A stretch of DNA of 18,750 nt, from NCBI GenBank assembly GCA_003154055.1, contig PMCH01000187.1, positions 10,168-28,917 on the forward strand, written 5' to 3'. The position numbers were made by a program, and so were the translations under genes. Origin of the DNA: Acidobacteriaceae bacterium. Its GTDB lineage: Bacteria > Acidobacteriota > Terriglobia > Terriglobales > Acidobacteriaceae. Below are positions 1 through 7,529 of this stretch, piece after piece. Under the pieces are notes generated by a model, which worked only from the letters and a program-made list of their open reading frames with translations, ran no database searches and was not told where the DNA came from. The first letter of the stretch is position 1; every line of letters begins with the position of its first letter.

Positions 1-152
1 AGGGGGTCCCCCTGTCCCTGCGTCGCCTGGTCCCCGGAGTCCTTCTTGTCCTTGTCGCTATCCTGTGCCAGACAGGTGGCGCTCAGACCAAGAAACAAGG
101 CCGCAGCGGTCAAAATACTCGGCAAACGCTTAGAAAAACCTGAGGAAACCAT
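1..152 (-). CDS. Secreted hypothetical protein, N-terminal part only
   Basis: Reading leftward from an ATG at 150-152, an open frame of 50 codons runs off the window edge. It begins MVSSGFSKRLPSILT and continues with a hydrophobic AAALFLGLSATCLA core, a good Sec signal peptide with likely cleavage at CLA|QD. The mature start is a charged, Gly/Asp/Lys/Gln-rich linker (DKDKKDSGDQ). Only the export signal can be read; the domain lies outside the window, so no function is assigned. It is transcribed divergently from the macA-like gene and shares its 377-bp upstream region. Confidence 0.6.
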   Translation of the reverse strand, partial: MVSSGFSKRLPSILTAAALFLGLSATCLAQDSDKDKKDSGDQATQGQGDP

Positions 153-291
153 ACCGGGACGAACCTCGCGAGACACTTCGTGTGGTTAATTCTATGTTCA
201 TTGGATACACCAAAGCAAGCGAAAGTGGCCCGGGGCCAGAAAGATTTCCCCCGCATCCAATCACCTTCTAACCCCTATAGAAATGCGTAGA

Positions 292-305
292 TTACAAAAT
301 TGTAA
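292..305. promoter_or_regulatory. Operator-like inverted repeat TTACAA-AA-TTGTAA
   Basis: Perfect 6-bp arms TTACAA (292-297) and TTGTAA (300-305) are separated by AA. The site lies in an AT-rich island between the divergent secreted-protein gene and the macA-like gene, about 40 bp upstream of a consensus -10. The geometry suits a dimeric repressor of PadR or TetR type, families that often control efflux pumps. The regulator identity is inference only; no regulator gene is adjacent. Confidence 0.35.
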
Positions 306-344
306 AGAACCGCAATCCCAAACAGTAAATGGGCGCCGGCAGGC

Positions 345-350
345 TATAAT
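345..350 (+). promoter_or_regulatory. Consensus -10 (TATAAT) upstream of the macA-like gene
   Basis: A perfect TATAAT lies at 345-350. The hexamer 17 bp upstream (322-327, acagta) is a poor -35. If used, transcription would start near 357 and leave a leader of about 170 nt before the ATG at 530. The remainder of 153-529 contains no convincing reading frame; it is the shared divergent control region. Confidence 0.35.
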
Positions 351-529
351 GCGGTGAACTGCTGGCCTTCCCACTGGCAGCAAGGCCACTCGGGTGGGAA
401 CTTTTTGCCCCCCGCGGACGTAACTGCTCCTGTACAAGACAGGCCGGCACAACCGTTCTGTGAGCAGGGGTTAGCCGGGGAAACGAGGCTTTTCCCGGCG
501 GTCGTGGGAAAACGGTTCCGTGGAATGGT

Positions 530-1912
530 ATGAAGACCTGGAAGAAAGCACTGATTGGAATTGGCGTCGCGCTGGCGCTGGGCATCATCGTCGCCGTCAC
601 CGTTTACCAAAGCCGAAAGAACCTGGTTACCGTTCAGACCGGCAAGGCACAGAAGCAGAGCCTGGCGTCGGTGGTGAGCGCTTCGGGCGAGATTAAACCG
701 AAGACCTACGTCAACATCGGAGCCAACGCGTTCGGCAAAATCATCAAGCTGCATGTGAAGGAAGGCGACCGGGTCCGGAGGGGGCAGTTGCTGGCCCAAC
801 TGGAGAACGTCCAGTCGGCGGCCGACGTCAATGCCACCCGCGCCTCATTGCAGGCTGCCGAAACCGACTCCGTGGCGGCCGACGCCGGCATGCGGACTTC
901 GATGGCCGACCTGAACCGGGCCAAGTCGGATGTCGCGCGCGCCAAACTGGACTTTGACCGCGCCCAGGGCCTGTTTCAAGACCAGCTGATTGCCAAGCAG
1001 GACTATGACGCGAAGAAGGCAGCCTGGGAGTCGGCCGACGCCGGATTGGCCCAGGCTCAGGCCCGCCTGGCCCAATCCAAGGCCCAGAAAGATTCCTCGG
1101 ATAAGCGGATCACCCAAAATAGTGCGAACCTCACGCGCGTCTCCGACGTACTACGGAAGACGACTTATGAAGCCCCGTTTGATGGGGTGATTACCAATCT
1201 CCCGGTGCGGGAAGGCGAGACGGTGGTGATCGGTATCCAAAATTCGCCCGGCAGCACCCTGATGACGATCGCGGACATGTCCGTGATCACATCCGAGGTG
1301 AAGGTGGACGAGACCGACATCGTCAACGTGCAACTGGGCCAGTCCGCCGAGGTGACGATTGACGCGATCCCGCACAAAATTTTCCACGGCAAGGTAACCG
1401 AGATCGGCAATAACGCGATCGTGCGCTCGACCGGCGTGGCTACGTCGCAGCAGTCTTCGACCAGCCAGGAGGCGAAGGACTTCAAAGTCGTGGTCACTTT
1501 GCTGGATCCGCCGCCTGACCTGCGGCCGGGCTTGTCTTCGACCGCGAAAATCACGACCGCTACCCGCGACAACGTACTGAGTGTGCCGATCCAGGCATTG
1601 ACGGTCCGGAGCAAGGCCGACCTGGTGCCCAAGGATGCCGGCAAAGGCTCGGTACAGGCCGCCAGCCCGCAGACGGATGCTGCGAAGCCAAAGGACGAAA
1701 TCCAGGGTGTTTTCGTGATTCGCAACAAGAAAGCGGAGTTTGTTCCCGTGGAGACTGGGATCAACGGCACCACCGATATTGAAGTCACCAAGGGACTCCA
1801 GCCGGCGGAAGAGGTGATAACCGGCAGCTACAAGGTTTTGCGCACCTTGAAGCCCGGAACCACCGTCAAAGTGGATAACTCGGCCCCCAAGAAGGAAGAA
1901 GAGAGTAACTGA
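530..1912 (+). CDS. MacA-like periplasmic adaptor (membrane fusion protein) of an efflux ABC transporter
   Basis: The 460-residue protein is a membrane fusion protein linking an inner-membrane ABC transporter to the outer membrane. An N-terminal membrane anchor spans about residues 7-26 (ALIGIGVALALGIIVAVTV). A lipoyl/biotinyl half-domain follows (GEIKPKTYVNIG, then VKEGDRVRRGQLLAQLE, about 52-93). A long Ala/Gln/Lys-rich coiled-coil hairpin covers about 100-205, the second lipoyl half is YEAPFDGVITNLPVREGETV, and a beta-barrel and C-terminal membrane-proximal domain complete it. Length and order fit MacA/HlyD-type adaptors. The ATPase gene follows 95 bp downstream, consistent with one operon. 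The Shine-Dalgarno is weak (tggaatggt). The substrate cannot be read; MacA relatives serve macrolides, peptides or lipids. Confidence 0.85.
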   Translation: MKTWKKALIGIGVALALGIIVAVTVYQSRKNLVTVQTGKAQKQSLASVVSASGEIKPKTYVNIGANAFGKIIKLHVKEGDRVRRGQLLAQLENVQSAADVNATRASLQAAETDSVAADAGMRTSMADLNRAKSDVARAKLDFDRAQGLFQDQLIAKQDYDAKKAAWESADAGLAQAQARLAQSKAQKDSSDKRITQNSANLTRVSDVLRKTTYEAPFDGVITNLPVREGETVVIGIQNSPGSTLMTIADMSVITSEVKVDETDIVNVQLGQSAEVTIDAIPHKIFHGKVTEIGNNAIVRSTGVATSQQSSTSQEAKDFKVVVTLLDPPPDLRPGLSSTAKITTATRDNVLSVPIQALTVRSKADLVPKDAGKGSVQAASPQTDAAKPKDEIQGVFVIRNKKAEFVPVETGINGTTDIEVTKGLQPAEEVITGSYKVLRTLKPGTTVKVDNSAPKKEEESN

Positions 1913-2007
1913 TTCGGAGTTCCTAACCCCCGCCGGGGTGGAACGTCTAACACCAGAACGGCAGCAACGGAGCAGAACGAGTGTCCGAGCCGGAGAAGGA
2001 GAAAACG

Positions 2008-2751
<744 letters not shown>

Positions 2752-2769
2752 AACTTCTTCGCGGACGTG

Positions 2770-2799
2770 AAACGCCCAGCCTCTCGGCTGGGCGTTTTT
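2770..2799 (+). terminator. Rho-independent terminator after the MacB-type ATPase gene
   Basis: Arms AAACGCCCAGCC (2770-2781) and GGCTGGGCGTTT (2786-2797) pair perfectly around a TCTC loop and run into TTTTT ending at 2799. The site begins 18 nt after the ATPase stop codon. It lies between convergent genes, but the minus-strand tail has only a short T run, so it mainly serves the plus-strand operon. Confidence 0.9.
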
Positions 2800-2835
2800 G
2801 TTGGGGGAGGGCAAGTTGTCGAACACGTCATCTCA

Positions 2836-4530
2836 TCATGGGCAGCCCGGCAACCGGAAGCTACCAATCCGGGTTTGCCAGTTTGCCAGTGATGTGACCG
2901 TGTAGTACTCGTTCACATACCAGAACGTGCAGTCGTCGGTGGGATCAACGTTCATCGAGGTGTAGTCGCCCCAGCGGCTGGACGTGGTGGTCTGCGAGCC
3001 GGTTCCATCAATAATGGTCCCTTCGCCCAGAGTCATCTGGCCGAGCGGGTCCTTCTTCAGGCGGCCGGTGTAGCGTATGCCGGGGAAAACGTCGGTGGCG
3101 TTCGATACGCTATAACCCAGAGCCATGTTGCCCTTACGATCCTGGGCGATGCTTCCCATCCAACGGTGCACGCCATCATCGGGAGCATACGTGCCCTGTT
3201 GAAACAGCGAGTACCCACTGCCGTCTTTCCGGACTTCATACCAGCGAACGCCAGCCACTCCGGGCGCCGCCTCCACCGATTGGTTCGTCACCATCGAGGC
3301 GAACGTTCCAAACCTGCGGAAAGCGAGTCGCCAAGTTACGCGCTGCCGGTAGGAAAGGATGTCGAGAAATCGGGCCGGATCGGTGATTCCCGGTTGTGGG
3401 ATGCAGTCGCGGGCACCCGGGGAACATGGAAACACCGAATCAAAGGATGCCACTGGGATCTGTGTGGCAAGGTTAATCGAAGCGATTGGGACTCCTCTCC
3501 ATTTAACCGAGAACTCCCAGATGTTTAGAGCATCGAACGGCGCACCATACGGACCGCCGTCGTCCATACTTCCGACAATTGGTGCGGCAGTAGTGGACGA
3601 TGGCAAATGATGCCCGTCCAAGTCCGCGGGCAACAAACCATCGCCCATCAGGTAGATCGGAATCACGGCAGAGTCGAGGAAGAACTTCACCGAACGGGCA
3701 TTCGGATCGCCCGCGATCATCTTGTCCTTTTCCAGACCGTACACGCTGATGCCGTACTCGCCATTGGGCCCGAAGTCACGCGAGGTCAGCAGGTACGTCT
3801 TCGGCCAGTTTCCGTATTTCGGGTAGTCCGGGAAAAACTCCCCCGCCGAGAACGCGTAACGGAAGTAGGCCCCGGTCGGGTCGGACGTCTGCGAGATCGC
3901 GACGCAGTTGTAGTAGATGGGACCGCGCGTGGTGAACTGGCTGAGCAGCCAGCGGTCGGTGAGGTGATCGTAGAGCACGACCGGGTCGCCCGAAAGGTCC
4001 GTGCAGTCATCAATCGCAAACCCTGCCCACAGATCGCCGAGTTGCGTTGGCCCGGCCAGCAGGTTGCCTGATTTGTCGTAAACGGCGAACACCAGATTCA
4101 CCATCTCGACATAGTGGTTCGGACCCACTTCGCCGATCGGATCCGGCGGCGCAACCAGAAAGGGGTTATTGACGTTGGATAGTCCTTCAAAGGTCAGCAA
4201 CGGGCTGGGGATGTTGGTGGCAAGAGTTCCCAGCCGGGTGGTGGTGCGCTGGACGGCAGCGTCGCCCGAAAACCCGCGATCTTTCGCAACGACTCCACCT
4301 TCCGGCCGTATTTCCCGCTCGCCGGGCGTGGAAAACAGCGTGAGAGGAACGGACAGCGGTAAGTCCCGCATCGCAGGTGATACATCGAACGCCACCGCCG
4401 TCGAAGACTTTGCAACTGGAGCTTTGAAGCTCGGCCGCCCGGCTTGCGCAGCAGAGGCTGAAAGGACGCCGGTCAGGATGACTAGCAACACTAACTTCGC
4501 GGCACGCGCGAAATCGCGACGAGTATTCAT
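2836..4530 (-). CDS. Large secreted protein of unknown function
   Basis: The 564-residue protein starts at the ATG at 4528-4530, preceded by a good ribosome site (GGAGGG, 9 nt upstream). Residues 1-30 form a Sec signal peptide (LVLLVILTGVLSASAAQA|G). The mature protein has conserved-looking motifs PPDPIGEVGPNHYVE (about 128-142), FAVYDKSGNLLAGP, VVLYDHLTDRWLLSQF, FPDYPKYGNWPKTYLL and, near the C-terminus, SSRWGDYTSMNVDP. From memory, secreted hypothetical proteins of acidobacteria and other soil bacteria share this pattern. The repeated Trp/Gly/Asp blades suggest a beta-propeller, but this is inference. Only two cysteine pairs are obvious (CSPGARDC and DCT..C). No catalytic motif or cell-wall anchor was recognised. 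It is monocistronic, with its own promoter. Confidence 0.8.
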   Translation of the reverse strand: MNTRRDFARAAKLVLLVILTGVLSASAAQAGRPSFKAPVAKSSTAVAFDVSPAMRDLPLSVPLTLFSTPGEREIRPEGGVVAKDRGFSGDAAVQRTTTRLGTLATNIPSPLLTFEGLSNVNNPFLVAPPDPIGEVGPNHYVEMVNLVFAVYDKSGNLLAGPTQLGDLWAGFAIDDCTDLSGDPVVLYDHLTDRWLLSQFTTRGPIYYNCVAISQTSDPTGAYFRYAFSAGEFFPDYPKYGNWPKTYLLTSRDFGPNGEYGISVYGLEKDKMIAGDPNARSVKFFLDSAVIPIYLMGDGLLPADLDGHHLPSSTTAAPIVGSMDDGGPYGAPFDALNIWEFSVKWRGVPIASINLATQIPVASFDSVFPCSPGARDCIPQPGITDPARFLDILSYRQRVTWRLAFRRFGTFASMVTNQSVEAAPGVAGVRWYEVRKDGSGYSLFQQGTYAPDDGVHRWMGSIAQDRKGNMALGYSVSNATDVFPGIRYTGRLKKDPLGQMTLGEGTIIDGTGSQTTTSSRWGDYTSMNVDPTDDCTFWYVNEYYTVTSLANWQTRIGSFRLPGCP

Positions 4531-4615
4531 GTGAAATTCCCTCCACGGAACCAGGGTGAAATTACGGGAGTATTCTTGGGGGACCCCGATCGGACCAGCC
4601 GATCTACTAGCGCGG

Positions 4616-4644
4616 ATAGTACATGCGAGGCGGGTCCGTGTCTA
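4616..4644 (-). promoter_or_regulatory. Sigma-70-type promoter for the 564-residue secreted protein
   Basis: On the minus strand, TAGACA (4644-4639) and TACTAT (4621-4616) are separated by exactly 17 bp, matching the consensus at 5 of 6 and 4-5 of 6 positions. The predicted start near 4609 gives a leader of about 80 nt to the ATG at 4530. No other hexamer pair in 4531-4700 fits as well. Confidence 0.45.
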
Positions 4645-4814
4645 CGGCCTTAGGCCCCTTTTCTGGGCTTTTCAGAAGGACGATTCAAACCTCGACTGGA
4701 AGACAGCGGGGGACAACTTCGACATAACAGTTCTTGCGCTCGTCTGGACGAACTTGCTGAGCTGGCGCCTCGGCGACTGCAATCGGGGAAATATCGATGC
4801 AAATTCCCTGTCCC

Positions 4815-4870
4815 GCGCCAAGCTGGCGGAGTTGAAGCGGGCGTTGTGGAGGGCGCTGGGGTTGGACTAG
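4815..4870 (+). pseudogene. Possible 3' remnant of a toxin-like gene
   Basis: An open frame (GTG at 4556 to TAG at 4870, 104 codons) covers this region. Its first three quarters show no coding bias and overlap the minus-strand promoter. Only the last 20 codons, SLSRAKLAELKRALWRALGLD, look coding: strong G/C at third positions and an amphipathic Leu/Arg helix ending in LGLD. Helices like this close many MazF/PemK-type toxins, so the stretch could be the surviving tail of a decayed gene. The family call is a resemblance from memory. Nothing else is recognised in 4645-4814. Confidence 0.2.
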
Positions 4871-4871
4871 T

Positions 4872-5424
4872 TCAGACCGCCCCCTTGAATCCCTTCCTTC
4901 TCTGTTCGCTATAGCGCCGCAACGCGTCCTCGATGATCGGATACGCCTCGCCCGCCGGACGAATCTCGTCCACCTCCACGCTCTTCCCTTCCAGTTGCTT
5001 GTAGTCCTGGAAGAAGCGGCGCAGCATGATCGCCCGGTGCGGCGGCATCTCGGCGGCCTCGCGATAGCTGTTGAACTCGGGATCCTCGGTCGCAATGGCG
5101 ATGATCTTGTGGTCTTTCTTTCCGGTGTCAATCATGGTCATCAACCCGATCGCCCGTGCGTGAATGATGGTCAGCGGAACCACCGTTTCCTGGCATAGCA
5201 CCAGAACATCCAGGGGGGTCATCATCTTCGGCCAGGGTCTGCGGAACGAATCCATAGTTGGCGGGATAGTAAACCGCCGAATACAGGATCCGGTCGAGCT
5301 TAATCAGGCCGCTGGTCTTGTCGAGTTCATATTTCACGCTCGAGCCGAACGGAATCTCGACCACGGTGTTGAATTCCTGCGGAAGCTTACCGCCCGGGGT
5401 GACGTCGTGCCAGGGGTGAATCAT
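4872..5424 (-). CDS. ppa: Inorganic pyrophosphatase (family I), frame interrupted by one extra base
   Basis: This soluble Mg-dependent enzyme hydrolyses pyrophosphate to two phosphates. Read from ATG 5424, MIHPWHDVTPGGKLPQEFNT is followed by EIPFGSSVKYELDK, DRILYSAVYYPANYGFVPQTLAEDDDP, all classic family I active-site segments. After the C6 run (G6 at 5213-5218 on the plus strand) the frame is lost; removing one base restores DDDPLDVLVLCQE and the entire remainder to IEDALRRYSEQRRKGFKGAV, stop at 4872. Total length is 553 nt, i.e. 3n+1, and the restored product is 183 residues, normal for the family. The break falls within the signature D-x-D-P-x-D. Both halves keep full conservation, so a recent mutation, a sequencing or assembly error, or recoding is more likely than old decay. 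Confidence 0.88.
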
Positions 5425-5509
5425 GGGTCCGGTGTGTCCTCGTGAGTTTGTGGGCAGTGCCCAAAGGCATTCTAAATGCTTAGCCTTCCGCAAGAGGTGG
5501 CGTAAACGT

Positions 5510-5568
5510 GCTGCTCTGGCGGGGCGATGTCCAGGAATCTGGCCATCTTGACCCCGCACCAGAGCAGC
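5510..5568. repeat. Inverted repeat upstream of ccmE
   Basis: GCTGCTCTGG-CGGGG (5510-5524) pairs with CCCCG-CA-CCAGAGCAGC (5552-5568): 15 bp interrupted only by a 2-nt bulge, with a 27-nt loop. It overlaps the proposed ccm promoter -35, so it could be an operator or a structure alternating with promoter access. No T run follows, so it is not a terminator. Confidence 0.4.
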
Positions 5569-5577
5569 GCGTACAGT
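5548..5577 (+). promoter_or_regulatory. Candidate ccm operon promoter
   Basis: TTGACC (5548-5553) and TACAGT (5572-5577) are 18 bp apart. The predicted start near 5584 leaves a leader of about 17 nt to the ccmE ATG at 5601. The same -10 hexamer, TACAGT, is found in front of higB. Support is from hexamer match and spacing only. Confidence 0.4.
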
Positions 5578-5600
5578 TTTCGGATAGGGGTGTGGGAATC

Positions 5601-6086
5601 ATGTCGAGCGAAGTCGGCAAGTATCTGAAGTTCGGCGGGGTCACGGTCGTGATTCTGCTTTCGCTGGGTTATCTCGCCTACACCGGCGTCCAGGACAGCA
5701 AGAGTTACTACGTAACCATAAAAGAACTTCACACCATGGGCGACGGCGCCTATACCAAACGCCTGCGTGTGGCCGGAAATGTGGTGCCGGGATCGATTAA
5801 GCGTTCGGGAACTCGGGTCGAGTTCCTGCTGAAAGAACAGGATTTGACGCTGCCCGTTTCCTACACCGGCACCGAGGCTCCGCCCGACACCTTCAAAGAC
5901 GATTCGCAAGCACTCGCGGACGGCAGCTTCGGTCGCGATGGAGTCTTTCACGCGAAGCAGTTGCAAGCCAAGTGCGCTTCGAAATACGCGCCCCAGCCCG
6001 GCCAACCCGGAGTGACTCCAGCCAGCGAACCCGGCAAGAGCATGACGCAGGTCCAGAGCCCGAGTTCCAGTGGGATGGCGAACTGA
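5601..6086 (+). CDS. ccmE: Cytochrome c maturation protein CcmE (heme chaperone, cysteine variant)
   Basis: CcmE is the periplasmic, membrane-anchored heme chaperone that holds heme covalently before transfer to apocytochrome c. Start ATG 5601 gives 161 residues: an N-terminal membrane segment (about 10-26, FGGVTVVILLSLGYLAYTG), then an OB-fold with RVAGNVVPGSI and VEFLLKEQDLTLPVSYTG, and GVFHAKQLQAKCASKY near the end. In most bacteria the heme ligand is His in an HxxxY motif after 'LAK'; here Cys125 occupies that place with Tyr129, giving CxxxY, the variant described for Desulfovibrio and archaea (System I*). The tail is Pro/Gln/Ser-rich. An upstream in-frame GTG at 5508 is rejected because it lies in the promoter and lacks family conservation. 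Confidence 0.92.
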   Translation: MSSEVGKYLKFGGVTVVILLSLGYLAYTGVQDSKSYYVTIKELHTMGDGAYTKRLRVAGNVVPGSIKRSGTRVEFLLKEQDLTLPVSYTGTEAPPDTFKDDSQALADGSFGRDGVFHAKQLQAKCASKYAPQPGQPGVTPASEPGKSMTQVQSPSSSGMAN

Positions 6087-6097
6087 TTCTCAACCCG

Positions 6098-6772
6098 GTG
6101 ACTGAAACCGCGCCCGTCATCAGCGTCTCCAATCTGATCAAGCAATTTGGCCGATTCGCCGCCCTGCGCGGCGTGACCGCCGATTTTTCCGGCGGCAGGC
6201 TTTACGCCATCCTCGGCGACAACGGCGCCGGAAAGACCACGCTGCTGCGAACTCTGGCGGGCCTGAACCATCCCACGCGCGGCGAATTCACGGTCCTCGG
6301 CCAGAAGAAATTCCAGGACATCTGCCATCAGGTGGGCTACATGGCGCATCCGTCGCTTCTCTACGACGAGATGAGCGGACTCGAGAACCTGACTTATTTC
6401 GCGCGGCTCTACGGCATCTCTGACGACTCGCGCTGCGCCGATGTGATTCGCTCTGTCGGCCTCGATCCTGAACTCGTGCGCCCGGTCGGACAATATTCTC
6501 AGGGCATGCGGCAGCGGATGTCGCTGGCGCGGGCGCTCCTGCACGATCCCAAGATTCTGCTGCTCGACGAGCCGTTCTCCAACGTCGACATTCACTCGGC
6601 CACGGAAATGGTCCGCCTGCTGGCCCGCACTCGCGACCAGGGCAAGACCATCTTCGTGGTGACCCATCAACCCTCGCTGCTCGAAGGCGCGGCCGACGAG
6701 TTCGTCTGGATGCAGTCGGGCCAGATCATCGGACGCACGCGTGAACTGAAGCCGCCCGAGGGAGCGCACTGA
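6098..6772 (+). CDS. ccmA: Heme exporter ATP-binding protein CcmA
   Basis: CcmA is the cytoplasmic ATPase of the CcmABCD complex, which drives release of holo-CcmE from CcmC. Start GTG 6098 lies 11 nt after the ccmE stop and gives 224 residues (VTETAPVISVSNLIKQFG); the frame is open further upstream but that part overlaps ccmE and is not conserved. Motifs present are Walker A GDNGAGKT (40-47), the Q-loop region QVGYMAHPSLLYDEMS, signature YSQGMRQRMSLARAL, Walker B ILLLDEPF and the switch His in VVTHQ. The signature has Tyr-Ser-Gln-Gly in place of LSGGQ, as is common in CcmA. The stop overlaps the ccmB start (TGATG at 6770-6774), implying translational coupling. Confidence 0.92.
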   Translation: MTETAPVISVSNLIKQFGRFAALRGVTADFSGGRLYAILGDNGAGKTTLLRTLAGLNHPTRGEFTVLGQKKFQDICHQVGYMAHPSLLYDEMSGLENLTYFARLYGISDDSRCADVIRSVGLDPELVRPVGQYSQGMRQRMSLARALLHDPKILLLDEPFSNVDIHSATEMVRLLARTRDQGKTIFVVTHQPSLLEGAADEFVWMQSGQIIGRTRELKPPEGAH

Positions 6773-7446
6773 TGCCCGCGCCCACCGGCATCACCCGCGC
6801 CACGCTGCTCAAAGACCTCCGCCTGGAGTGGCGGTCGAAAGACGCCATCAACTCCATGCTGTTTTTTTCACTCCTGGTGGTGGTGGTGTTCAGTTTTTCG
6901 TTCGATCCCAACGCCGAGGAGTCCCGCCACATCGCCGGAGGCCTGATCTGGGTGGCGTTTCTGTTCGCCGCGGTCGTGGCGTTGAACCAGACCTGGGCGC
7001 GCGAAATCCGCAACCAGGTGCTCGACGCTTACCGCGTCTCGCCTGCTCCCGCCAATTCCCTGTTCGTGGCCAAGGCGCTGGGCAATTTCATCTTCGTCAC
7101 TGTGCTCGAAGCGCTGATGACTCCGCTCTTCATCGCGTTTTACCAACTGCGAGCGCTCGGTCCGGCATGGCAATTGCTGGTAGTGGCTCTGTTGGGGACC
7201 TGGGCCCTGGTGGTGAACGGAACATTCTTCGCCGCGATGTCGTTGCGGACGCGCAGCCGCGAGATCATGCTCCCGCTGCTCCTGTTCCCGATCTCGATCC
7301 CGGCCATCCTCGCCATGGTGCAGGCGACCACTTCGATTCTGAACGGAGAAGGCGCGCGTTTCTGGATTGTGTTGCTCGTGACCTACGATCTGGTGTTTAC
7401 TACGGTCTGTCTGTTGCTGTTTGAAACCGTGCTGAACGCGGAATGA
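6772..7446 (+). CDS. ccmB: Heme exporter membrane protein CcmB
   Basis: CcmB is the integral membrane subunit that pairs with CcmA. The 224 residues begin MPAPTGITRATLLKDLRLEWRSKDAIN, the typical cytosolic start, followed by about six membrane segments: MLFFSLLVVVVFSFSF, GLIWVAFLFAAVVALN, ALGNFIFVTVLEALMTPLF, LLVVALLGTWALVVNG, MLPLLLFPISIPAILAMVQA and FWIVLLVTYDLVFTTVCLLLF. The segment LLLFPISIPAILA is highly characteristic of CcmB. It is coupled to ccmA by a 1-nt overlap. A 79-bp repeat-containing gap separates it from ccmC, the only sizeable gap in the operon. Confidence 0.92.
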   Translation: MPAPTGITRATLLKDLRLEWRSKDAINSMLFFSLLVVVVFSFSFDPNAEESRHIAGGLIWVAFLFAAVVALNQTWAREIRNQVLDAYRVSPAPANSLFVAKALGNFIFVTVLEALMTPLFIAFYQLRALGPAWQLLVVALLGTWALVVNGTFFAAMSLRTRSREIMLPLLLFPISIPAILAMVQATTSILNGEGARFWIVLLVTYDLVFTTVCLLLFETVLNAE

Positions 7447-7450
7447 AACG

Positions 7451-7529
7451 ATTGAGGCATTGAATCATTGAGTGATTGGTGGCAAGGTCTTCAATGATTC
7501 AATACCTCAATGACTGAATGACTCAATGA
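7451..7529. repeat. Inverted repeat plus tandem 8-mers between ccmB and ccmC
   Basis: ATTGAGGCATTGAATCATTGA (7451-7471) and its complement (7491-7511) pair at 20 of 21 positions around a 19-nt loop. The right arm passes into three tandem 8-mers, CTCAATGA, CTGAATGA, CTCAATGA (7506-7529), the last containing the ccmC start codon. The element is AT-rich compared with its GC-rich neighbours and fills almost the entire gap. Confidence 0.8.

Noticed and set aside
5508..5600. N-terminal extension of CcmE from GTG 5508
   Set aside because: The added residues lie in the inverted repeat and promoter and precede the normal membrane anchor.
5972..6097. N-terminal extension of CcmA overlapping the ccmE 3' end
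   Set aside because: CcmA proteins start close to the first beta strand; GTG 6098, after the ccmE stop, fits better.
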